A DNA stretch of 6,091 nt. Origin: Acidobacteriota bacterium. Its GTDB lineage: Bacteria > Acidobacteriota > Vicinamibacteria > Vicinamibacterales > Vicinamibacteraceae. Shown here in pieces: positions 1-5,423 of the stretch. A program made the translations under genes and the position numbers. The DNA lies in assembly GCA_023418055.1 (NCBI GenBank), contig JAEZDP010000268.1, positions 1 to 6,091 on the forward strand. The letters run 5' to 3'. The notes beneath the pieces were generated by a model. The model was not told the origin of the DNA, did no database searches, and was given only the letters and a program-made list of their open reading frames with translations. Numbering within the stretch: the stretch's first letter is position 1; each line of letters begins with the position of its first letter.

Positions 1-63
1 CCGATCCGCGATCCGCGATCCCCGATCCCCGATCCCCGATCCGCGATCCGCGATCCGCGATCC
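1..63. repeat. Heptanucleotide tandem repeat, CGATCC(G/C)
   Basis: Eight complete 7-base units of CGATCCS start at position 2 and are followed by a partial unit CGATCC at 58-63. The seventh base of successive full units reads G, G, C, C, C, G, G, G, so two unit types occur in blocks, as expected from slippage or unequal exchange. Each unit contains GATC, giving nine GATC sites spaced exactly 7 bases apart. The array may continue left of the window. It ends four bases before the -10 hexamer of the threonine aldolase gene, so it fills the place where a -35 element would lie. No coding role is supported. Confidence 0.93.
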
Positions 64-78
64 TGCTACCCTTTTCCC
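64..78 (+). promoter_or_regulatory. Putative leaderless promoter of the threonine aldolase gene
   Basis: TACCCT at 67-72 resembles a TANNNT -10 hexamer and is preceded by TGC, an extended -10 (TGn) motif. Six bases separate it from the GTG at 79, so transcription would begin at or next to the start codon. No purine-rich Shine-Dalgarno sequence is present; the spacer is pyrimidine-rich (TTTCCC). The -35 region is replaced by the tandem repeat, and no TTGACA-like box is visible. The same TGCTACNCT string precedes the DUF2231 gene at 5424-5432. Confidence 0.6.
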
Positions 79-1119
79 GTGGTCCCCACCGTCATCGACC
101 TCCGGTCCGACACCGTCACCCGTCCGACCCCGGCCATGCGGGCCGCGATGGCCGATGCCGAGGTGGGTGACGATCAGTTCGGCGAAGATCCTACGGTCAA
201 CGCCCTGCAGGACCGCGTCGCGTCGTTGCTCGGCAAGGAAGCCGCCCTGTGGCTGCCCACGGGCACGATGGCCAACCAGGTCGCGTTGCGCTCGTTGACG
301 CGCCCGGGCGACGACGTCATCGTCAGCCGCGAGAGCCATGCGGTGTGGCACGAGGCCGGCGCCGGGGCGGCCAACTGCGGCGTGCAGTTCACCGAAATCG
401 GGCGAGCCGGCATGTTCAGTGCCGAGGAGTTCCTCGAGAGCTTCAAGCCGCCCGGCCACCTGCTGTATCCACCCACGACGTTGGTGCAGGTGGAGAACAC
501 TCACAACCGCGCCGGCGGCATCGTGTGGCCGCAGGACGCGGCCGAGCGCGTGTGCATGGCCGCGCGCACACAGGGCATCTCGACCTTCCTGGATGGTGCG
601 CGTCTGTGGAACGCCGCCGTGGCCTCGCAGGGCACCCCGCGGCAGCTTGCCGCGCCTTTCGATGTGGTGAGCGTGGCGATGTCGAAAGGGCTGGGGGCGC
701 CGGGCGGGGCGCTGCTGGCGGGCACGCGGGCGTTCATCCAGCGCGCGCTGCGGTACCGGCGGATGCAGGGCGGCGCGATGCGGCAGGTGGGCATCCTGGC
801 GGCCGCCGGGCTTCACGGGCTGGACCACCACCTGCAACGGCTGGAGGACGACCATGCCAGCGCCCGGCATCTGGCCACCCGCCTGGCGGCGTCGCCGCGC
901 GTCGTCCTCGACCTCGATACCGTGCAGACGAACATCGTCGTCTTCAGCGTGCGAGACGAGGGCCCGTCGGCTGCCGCCGTGGTGGAGCAGGCGCGGGCGC
1001 GAGGGGTGCTGCTGTTTGCCTTCGGACCGCGGACGCTGCGTGTCGTCACGCACCTCGACGTGACCGCCGAGGCATGCGACCGGGCGGCTGGCATCCTGCT
1101 CGAGATCGTCGACGCCTGA
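79..1119 (+). CDS. ltaE: Low-specificity L-threonine aldolase (PLP-dependent)
   Basis: This 346-residue cytosolic enzyme should cleave L-threonine and L-allo-threonine to glycine and acetaldehyde, and act on related beta-hydroxy amino acids. The N-terminal IDLRSDTVTRPTPAMR (6-21) and GDDQFGEDPTVN (30-41) are family signatures. TGTMAN (61-66) is the cofactor phosphate-binding loop, His87 is the likely ring-stacking residue, ENTHN (139-143) is conserved, and LDGAR (171-175) supplies the Asp that contacts the PLP pyridine nitrogen. SKGLGAPGG (202-210) holds the Schiff-base Lys203. FGPRTLRVVTHLDVT (315-329) closes the active site with its arginines. Length matches the family norm (about 340-350). 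The GTG start is chosen because the conserved region begins at residue 6 and a promoter-like hexamer lies six bases upstream. The DUF3500 gene follows after 53 bases but has its own promoter-like signal, so co-transcription is uncertain. Confidence 0.95.
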   Translation: MVPTVIDLRSDTVTRPTPAMRAAMADAEVGDDQFGEDPTVNALQDRVASLLGKEAALWLPTGTMANQVALRSLTRPGDDVIVSRESHAVWHEAGAGAANCGVQFTEIGRAGMFSAEEFLESFKPPGHLLYPPTTLVQVENTHNRAGGIVWPQDAAERVCMAARTQGISTFLDGARLWNAAVASQGTPRQLAAPFDVVSVAMSKGLGAPGGALLAGTRAFIQRALRYRRMQGGAMRQVGILAAAGLHGLDHHLQRLEDDHASARHLATRLAASPRVVLDLDTVQTNIVVFSVRDEGPSAAAVVEQARARGVLLFAFGPRTLRVVTHLDVTAEACDRAAGILLEIVDA

Positions 1120-1148
1120 CATCGGCGGCCCGACCGCTGGTCCCGGAG

Positions 1149-1172
1149 TAGAATGCGCCAGGAGATCCCACC
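1149..1172 (+). promoter_or_regulatory. Putative promoter and ribosome binding site of the DUF3500 gene
   Basis: TAGAAT at 1149-1154 fits TANNNT. GGAG at 1161-1164 is a good Shine-Dalgarno core 8 bases before the ATG at 1173. Transcription from this -10 would start near 1161, at the Shine-Dalgarno itself, giving a leader of only about 12 bases; alternatively the gene is read through from the aldolase gene and uses the Shine-Dalgarno. This is the only start in the window with a conventional ribosome binding site. Confidence 0.5.
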
Positions 1173-2243
1173 ATGCCTCGCGCTCTTGCTCACCTGACCT
1201 TTGCGGTTGGCGTGTCGGCCCTCGCGGCTGCGTGCTCGCCGGCGCACACGCAACCTGCGGCCCCGGCCGACGCCCGCGCCACGCTTCCCGCCGAGACGCT
1301 CGCGCAGGCGCAGGCCTTTGCCTCGTCGCTGTCGGAGACGCAGCGGCCGGTGGGACGTTTCCCGTTCGACGCCGAAGAGCGCTACACGTTCAACTTCGTG
1401 CCGATGGTACGGGGTGGCGTGGCGCTCGGCGACATGACCGAGGCGCAGCGCGCCCAGGCCGACGCGCTGCTCAAGGGTGCGCTGAGCGACGGCGGCTATA
1501 AGACGGCCCGCACGATCATCGCGCACGAGGACATCCTGCGCGAGCTCGAACGAGAGCGCGGCGTGGCCAACTACCAGCGCCGCAATCCCGATCTGTACTA
1601 CCTCGCGCTCTTCGGCGATCCGTCGCCGTCGGCCCCGTGGGGCTGGCGCTTCGAGGGGCACCACCTCTCGGTCAACGTCACCCATGGCGCCGCGGAGGGT
1701 GACGTCGTCGCCCCGCTGTTTTTCGGCGCCAACCCCGCGAAGGTGCCGTCGGGGCCGCAGCAGGGACTGCGCATCCTCGCGGCCGAAGAGGACGTTGCGC
1801 GTGCGCTGCTCGCGAGCTTCGATGCCGCGACGCGTGCGAAGGTCGTCATCGCGCCCGAGACGACAAACGAGATCGTCACGAAGAACGCGCCGAAAGTGGA
1901 CGGCTTGTCGTTCGACGGCGTCGCCGCCGGGGCGATGACGGCGGCCCAGCGTACGCAACTGCGTGCCCTCATCGAGGTCTATGCGAAGCGGCTGTCGCCA
2001 CGCGAGGCCGCGTCACAACTGGCGCGGATCGACGAAGCCGGTTTCGAGAAGGTGCACTTTGCGTGGGCCGGCAGCGAGGAGGTGGGGCAGAAGCACTACT
2101 ACCGCGTGCACGGCCCGACGTTCCTCATCGAATACGACAACAGTCAGAACGACGCCAACCACATCCACAGCGTATGGCGCGACCTCGAGCGCGACTTCGG
2201 CGGCGACCTGCTGCGCAAGCACCTCGCGCAGCATCGTCACTGA
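1173..2243 (+). CDS. DUF3500 family protein, probable lipoprotein
   Basis: This 356-residue protein matches DUF3500, a family of unknown function. The N-terminus has a short hydrophobic stretch (about 8-20) ending in LAAAC, with Cys21 as a plausible lipidated residue. Arg3 and His7 are the only clearly polar residues ahead of it, so a periplasmic or envelope lipoprotein is likely, although the lipobox is alanine-rich rather than ideal. A flexible Ala/Pro segment (22-42) follows. Family landmarks are the M-T-x-A-Q helix leading to a GY motif (88-109), PWGWRFEGHHLS (155-166), a second M-T-x-A-Q helix (255-260), HYYR (308-311), and the near C-terminal IEYDN plus NDANHIHSVWRD (319-323, 326-337). 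The conserved His, Asp and Trp residues look like a binding or catalytic site, but no reaction is established. The gene ends 3 bases before the convergent dioxygenase stop, with no room for a terminator between them. Confidence 0.88.
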   Translation: MPRALAHLTFAVGVSALAAACSPAHTQPAAPADARATLPAETLAQAQAFASSLSETQRPVGRFPFDAEERYTFNFVPMVRGGVALGDMTEAQRAQADALLKGALSDGGYKTARTIIAHEDILRELERERGVANYQRRNPDLYYLALFGDPSPSAPWGWRFEGHHLSVNVTHGAAEGDVVAPLFFGANPAKVPSGPQQGLRILAAEEDVARALLASFDAATRAKVVIAPETTNEIVTKNAPKVDGLSFDGVAAGAMTAAQRTQLRALIEVYAKRLSPREAASQLARIDEAGFEKVHFAWAGSEEVGQKHYYRVHGPTFLIEYDNSQNDANHIHSVWRDLERDFGGDLLRKHLAQHRH

Positions 2244-2246
2244 CCG

Positions 2247-3221
2247 TCACGAGCGGGTGCGATCTTCGAGGGGCGGCCTCGCAAGCGCGATGGGCGGCAG
2301 GGCCGCCTCAATCGCGGCACGCTGCGGTTCGAGCCATGGCGGCAGGACGAGCGACTCGCCGAGGTGCGCCGGGTCCTCGTCGACCGAGAAGCCCGGCCCG
2401 TCGGTCGCCAGTTCGAACAACACACCGCCAGGTTCCTTGAAGTAGACCGACTTGAACCAGAAGCGGTCGATGACCGGCGTGGGCCGCATGCCGATCTGTT
2501 CGACGCGGGTGCGCACCTCGAGTTCGTGCGCCTCGTCGTCCACGCGCCAGGCCAGGTGATGAATGCTGCCGACGCCCCAGTGACCACGTCGGGCGTCCTG
2601 ATCTTCGCGCACGTCGATGACACGGCCCGTACCGCCCCCGCTCACGGCGTATCGGTGCCATGCCCCTTCGGTGCCGACGTGTTCGAAGCCGAGGGTGTTG
2701 ACGAGGAAGAACGCCGTCGGGCCGAGGTCGCGCTCGACGAGCCGCGCGCCGTGCAGCCCGCGCACCTGGCGTTCGACCGGCACCGGGCTGTGCTCCCACG
2801 GCGTGAAGGTGCGCGACGCGTAATCGTGTGCTTCCACGAGCGCGAGCGGCTGGCCGTGGGTGTCGACCATCGGCAGCACCTTCTCGCCAAAGCGTGTCTC
2901 GGGCATCGACAGCCGCACGCCGTAGCCGGCAAGGCGTGTGCCCCACCAGTCGAGGGAGCCCGGCGGCACGGCCAACTGCACTTCCGTGCTCATGCCGTGG
3001 CCAGCTCGGCCGGGCGCCATCTGGGCCCAGGGGAAGAAGGTCAGGTCGGTGCCGGGATGCCCTTCGGCATCCGCGTAGAACAGGTGGTAGGTGCCGGGAT
3101 CGTCCTGATTGACGCTCTTCTTGACGAGCCGCATGCCGAGCAGCCCGGCATAGAAGTCGAGGTTCTCCTGCGCGGGCCCCGAGATGGCGGTGACGTGGTG
3201 GAGGCCGGTCACGGTACGCAT
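2247..3221 (-). CDS. MhqO/PcpA-like ring-cleaving dioxygenase (VOC superfamily)
   Basis: This 324-residue protein has two glyoxalase/VOC modules (about 5-135 and 153-275). Characterised relatives are Fe(II) extradiol dioxygenases that open hydroquinone-type rings, such as PcpA on 2,6-dichlorohydroquinone and the MhqA/E/O proteins linked to quinone stress. Predicted metal ligands are His9 in GLHHVT, His222 in IHHLAW and Glu270 in LFE, at spacings that match His11, His227 and Glu276 of PcpA. DRFWFKSVYFKEPGG (252-266) is also typical. There is no signal peptide, so it is probably cytosolic. The ATG at 3221 is chosen because the family begins about here and a TATGAT hexamer sits six bases upstream. 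The frame stays open for 46 more codons through a tandem repeat, but that extension is low complexity and unlikely to be translated. The substrate cannot be read from the sequence; quinone or hydroquinone detoxification is the best guess. No MarR-type regulator or azoreductase is adjacent. Confidence 0.9.
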   Translation of the reverse strand: MRTVTGLHHVTAISGPAQENLDFYAGLLGMRLVKKSVNQDDPGTYHLFYADAEGHPGTDLTFFPWAQMAPGRAGHGMSTEVQLAVPPGSLDWWGTRLAGYGVRLSMPETRFGEKVLPMVDTHGQPLALVEAHDYASRTFTPWEHSPVPVERQVRGLHGARLVERDLGPTAFFLVNTLGFEHVGTEGAWHRYAVSGGGTGRVIDVREDQDARRGHWGVGSIHHLAWRVDDEAHELEVRTRVEQIGMRPTPVIDRFWFKSVYFKEPGGVLFELATDGPGFSVDEDPAHLGESLVLPPWLEPQRAAIEAALPPIALARPPLEDRTRS

Positions 3222-3236
3222 GGATCCATCATACTG
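3222..3236 (-). promoter_or_regulatory. Putative leaderless promoter of the dioxygenase gene
   Basis: On the minus strand TATGAT (3233-3228) is a near-consensus -10 hexamer (TATAAT with one change), with CAG directly upstream. Six bases (GGATCC) separate it from the ATG, so the mRNA would start at or beside the start codon, and no Shine-Dalgarno sequence precedes it. A -35 box spaced 17 bases away would fall at the edge of the tandem repeat that begins at 3253. No TTGACA-like box is seen. Confidence 0.65.
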
Positions 3237-3252
3237 CCGGCCCGATGGTGCG

Positions 3253-3320
3253 CCTTGCTTCCTTCGTTCCTTCGTTCCTTGTTTCCTTAGTTCCTTCGTT
3301 CCTTGCTTCCTTCGTTCCTG
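3253..3320. repeat. Short tandem repeat, 8-bp TTCCTTCG type with 24-bp higher order
   Basis: On the plus strand the region is an almost pure pyrimidine/G array built on TTCCTTCG-like 8-base steps. A 24-base higher-order unit is visible: 3258-3281 and 3282-3305 differ at two positions, and 3306-3319 repeats the first 14 bases again. The minus strand is purine-rich, with repeated AAGGAAC. Because 24 is divisible by three, the minus strand stays open and would encode an 8-residue repeat such as KQGTKERR, but this lies upstream of the preferred dioxygenase start. The array sits just upstream of the dioxygenase promoter, starting at its expected -35 position. Confidence 0.9.
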
Positions 3321-3581
3321 CTGTGACGGCACGCGGTCGGTGGCGATGAGATCCCGCACTGAACTGCGGGTGAAGATGGAGGCGGCCCGACGGGCCGCGA
3401 ACTACGGCAGGATGCGAATGAGGTACTCGAAAGAAGGCGGAACCATGCGCGTGCGGAACGACGTCGCGCAACGGCCGCGTGCCATCACATTGCAGAAGTA
3501 CGGAAGCCGTCCCCGGGAAGTTCACGCACGGCGGTGACGGCCGCGCGTCCCGTGCACCTTCCGCTGACGTTCGCGTCGGAG
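3321..3581. other. Intergenic DNA with two adjacent stem-loops, no convincing gene
   Basis: The stretch between the tandem repeat and the zinc peptidase promoter contains two inverted repeats in close succession. The first is CCCGCA (3353-3358) with TGCGGG (3365-3370) around a 6-base loop. The second is GCGGCCC (3382-3388) with GGGCCGC (3392-3398) around the triloop GAC. Neither is followed by a T-run, so neither is a standard intrinsic terminator. The nonamer ACGGCCGCG occurs at 3471-3479 and again at 3537-3545. A 63-codon arginine-rich frame (3346-3537, +) exists but resembles nothing I recognise. The DNA may be regulatory, a small RNA or simply spacer. Confidence 0.45.
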
Positions 3582-3594
3582 TATCGTCTAGTCC
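3579..3594 (+). promoter_or_regulatory. Putative leaderless promoter of the zinc peptidase gene
   Basis: TATCGT at 3582-3587 fits TANNNT and ends seven bases before the ATG at 3595. A GGAG at 3578-3581 lies 13 bases from the start, too far for an efficient Shine-Dalgarno, and it would be upstream of the transcription start if this hexamer is used. The AG directly before the hexamer is shared with the promoters at 1149 (+), 3233 (-) and 5381 (-). Confidence 0.55.
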
Positions 3595-4428
3595 ATGCGC
3601 TGGACGCCCGGAACCCGCAGTCGGAACCTCGAAGACCGTCGTGGCTCGCGCATGGTGTCGCGCGGACTGCCGCTCGGCATCGGCGGCATCGTGGTGCTGT
3701 TCGTCCTGAGCCTGCTCACCGGGCAGGACTTCGTCTCGCCGCTCCTGCAGCAGGGCGCGACGCAGCAGGGCGAAATGGTCGAAGGGCCCGTCGAGAGCAC
3801 GCCCGAGGAGGAACGGCAGGTAGACTTCGTGTCCTTCGTGCTCGACGACGTGCAGGCCACGTGGCCGCGCCTGCTCGGGCAGTACCGCGAGGCCCAGCTC
3901 GTGCTGTTCCGTGGCGCGACCGAGTCGGCGTGTGGCGTGGGCCAGAGCGCCATGGGGCCGTTCTACTGCCCGGCGGATCAGAAGGTCTACCTCGATCTCG
4001 AGTTCTTCGACCAGCTCGACCGTCGCTTCGGCGCGCCCGGCGACTTCGCGCAGGCGTACGTCATCGCGCACGAGATTGGCCATCACGTGCAGAATCTGGT
4101 GGGCATCGAGCGGCAGGTGCGCCAGTTGCAGCAGGCCCGTCCGGGCCAGGCCAACGCCCTCTCCGTGCGGATGGAACTGCAGGCCGACTGCTTTGCCGGC
4201 CTGTGGGGGCACACGACGGCGCGGCGCAACCTCCTTGAGCCTGGCGACGTCGAAGAGGGGCTGCAGGCCGCCGCCTCGATTGGTGACGATGCGATTCAGC
4301 AGTCGGCATCGGGGCGCGTGCGCCCTGAGACCTTTACACATGGCACGGCAGCCCAGCGCGTCGAGTGGCTGCGTCGTGGTCTGCAGGCGTCGCGCGTGGA
4401 GGACTGCGACACCTTCAGCGCGCAGTAG
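3595..4428 (+). CDS. ypfJ: YpfJ-like neutral zinc metallopeptidase, membrane-anchored
   Basis: This 277-residue protein belongs to the putative neutral zinc metallopeptidase family that includes E. coli YpfJ. It opens with the family N-terminus MRW followed by NLEDRRG (11-17), which fixes the ATG start. One membrane segment (about 25-42) is followed by a Gln/Glu-rich linker (about 50-75) and a catalytic domain expected outside the cytoplasm. The active site is HEIGHH (159-164), an HExxH motif with His159 and His163 as zinc ligands and Glu160 as catalytic base. MELQADCFAG (193-202) supplies the third ligand, probably Glu194 or Asp198. FTHGTAAQRVEWL (247-259) is a conserved C-terminal element. 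Cys113 and Cys125 could form a disulfide, with Cys199 and Cys271 also available. Length is close to that of YpfJ (about 287). Physiological substrates are not established for the family. The last 14 bases overlap the convergent heme A synthase gene. Confidence 0.92.
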   Translation: MRWTPGTRSRNLEDRRGSRMVSRGLPLGIGGIVVLFVLSLLTGQDFVSPLLQQGATQQGEMVEGPVESTPEEERQVDFVSFVLDDVQATWPRLLGQYREAQLVLFRGATESACGVGQSAMGPFYCPADQKVYLDLEFFDQLDRRFGAPGDFAQAYVIAHEIGHHVQNLVGIERQVRQLQQARPGQANALSVRMELQADCFAGLWGHTTARRNLLEPGDVEEGLQAAASIGDDAIQQSASGRVRPETFTHGTAAQRVEWLRRGLQASRVEDCDTFSAQ

Positions 4429-5368
4429 CCACCGGCACGAACGGCCCGTCGGCCGCGGCCGCCATGCTGGACGCCGGCAGCACGGTCACCGCATGCAGGA
4501 CGAAGGCGATCCACAACAGGTCGGCCACCAGCAGGTGCACGAGCTGCATCCAGACGGGGGCCAGCAGCAGCACGTTCACGAAGCCCACCGCCAACTGGGC
4601 AAGCGCGATGCCAGCCACCGTCGTCCCAAGGCGGCGGGTGCGTGCCCCGGCGTGCTGCGAGGCCAGCCACGGCGCCGCGACAGCCAGCACCACCGTCACG
4701 ACGATGGCCAAGGCCGGATGCAGGACCCGGAGCCGGATGAGCAGGTGGGAGGTCGGCGAGAGGTCGGCCGCCAGCGCCTCCTGGAGTGACGACGAAGGGA
4801 ACAGCGTGTCGCCCAGTGCCGCGACCGACCCGCTGACGCCGACGAGCAGCAACGCGATGGCCAGGCCCGCGAGGATGGCCGTGCGCCCGGGGGCTGCGCT
4901 CACCGAGGCCGCCCGCCCTCCAGAGAGCCACCACGCCGTCAGCGTGATCCACGCGACCAGCACGAAGGTGTTGGCGAGATGCACGGCCATGAACAGCGCA
5001 CGCGCCATGCTCGCGTTGTCGGCCACCAGTTCGAACAGCACGAGCCCCGCGCCGACGCCGGCCTCCGTCAGCATGAACAGCACGGTCATCGCCGCGCCGG
5101 TCCGCGCCGGGTGGCCTGGACGACAGGTGCGCCACACCCACCAGGCGAGCACGAGCACGCTCAGGAGCGCGATCCCGCTCGTGAGGCGGTGCGAGTATTC
5201 GATCAGCATGGCGGTGCCGGGACTTCGCGGCACCAGTTGGCCGTCGCACAGCGGCCAGTGATTGCCGCATCCCGCGCCGGATCCGGTGGCCCTGACGAAG
5301 GCGCCCCACAGAATCACCCCGAGGTTGTAGACGAGCACCAGCCACGCGTACCGCGCCACCTTGGTCAT
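4415..5368 (-). CDS. ctaA: Heme A synthase (CtaA/Cox15 family)
   Basis: This 317-residue membrane protein should oxidise the C8 methyl of heme O to a formyl group, making heme A for aa3-type cytochrome oxidases. About eight membrane helices are visible (near 6-25, 57-78, 90-112, 123-147, 162-183, 215-236, 246-268 and 274-297), arranged as two four-helix halves. The four heme-ligand histidines are His60 (EYSHR), His130, His217 (RLRVLHP) and His278 (MQLVHLLVAD). Glu57 and the loop cysteines Cys34 and Cys41 in GSGAGCGNHWPLC match the Glu57, Cys35 and Cys42 of Bacillus CtaA, so this is a cysteine-containing type with an apparently complete active site. The ATG at 5368 is preferred over an in-frame TTG at 5398, because a TACGAT hexamer lies seven bases upstream and inside the longer version. 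No ctaB or cox structural genes are in view, so it is separated from its usual partners. It is divergent from the DUF2231 gene. Confidence 0.95.
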   Translation of the reverse strand: MTKVARYAWLVLVYNLGVILWGAFVRATGSGAGCGNHWPLCDGQLVPRSPGTAMLIEYSHRLTSGIALLSVLVLAWWVWRTCRPGHPARTGAAMTVLFMLTEAGVGAGLVLFELVADNASMARALFMAVHLANTFVLVAWITLTAWWLSGGRAASVSAAPGRTAILAGLAIALLLVGVSGSVAALGDTLFPSSSLQEALAADLSPTSHLLIRLRVLHPALAIVVTVVLAVAAPWLASQHAGARTRRLGTTVAGIALAQLAVGFVNVLLLAPVWMQLVHLLVADLLWIAFVLHAVTVLPASSMAAAADGPFVPVATAR

Positions 5369-5384
5369 CGAGACGATCGTACTC
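5369..5384 (-). promoter_or_regulatory. Putative leaderless promoter of ctaA
   Basis: On the minus strand TACGAT (5381-5376) fits TANNNT, is preceded by GAG, and lies seven bases before the ATG at 5368. There is no Shine-Dalgarno sequence. An 8-base palindrome GGCGCGCC (5386-5393) lies just upstream within the 70-base divergent intergenic region and could be a protein-binding site, though short GC palindromes are common in DNA of this composition. Confidence 0.55.
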
Positions 5385-5423
5385 TGGCGCGCCGGCAACC
5401 AGCGCAGTCCGCCTGCCGACTCT

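Noticed and set aside
1..63. CRISPR array or replication-origin iteron cluster
   Set aside because: Units are 7 bases with no spacers, so it is not CRISPR. No DnaA-box-like sequence or replication gene is nearby, so an origin is not supported.
1128..1145. Short inverted repeat GACC-GCT-GGTC between the aldolase and DUF3500 genes as a terminator
   Set aside because: A four-base stem without a T-run is expected by chance in GC-rich DNA.
813..1958. 381-codon open frame on the minus strand spanning two genes
   Set aside because: It is antisense to the well-supported threonine aldolase and DUF3500 genes, crosses their intergenic promoter, and has an arginine-rich composition without motifs.
2364..3290. 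308-codon plus-strand frame opposite the dioxygenase
   Set aside because: It is antisense to a gene with clear VOC metal ligands and family motifs; it is a codon-composition shadow.
3382..3398. Rho-independent terminator
   Set aside because: The stem is strong but no T-run follows on either strand, and no gene ends just before it on either side.
3229..4341. 370-codon minus-strand frame across the intergenic region and the peptidase gene
   Set aside because: It is mostly antisense to the HExxH peptidase. Its end runs through the tandem repeat, and no conserved motif is visible.
5366..5398. TTG start at 5398 giving a CtaA ten residues longer
   Set aside because: The TACGAT promoter-like hexamer at 5381-5376 falls inside the extension, and the ATG at 5368 gives heme-ligand numbering matching Bacillus CtaA.
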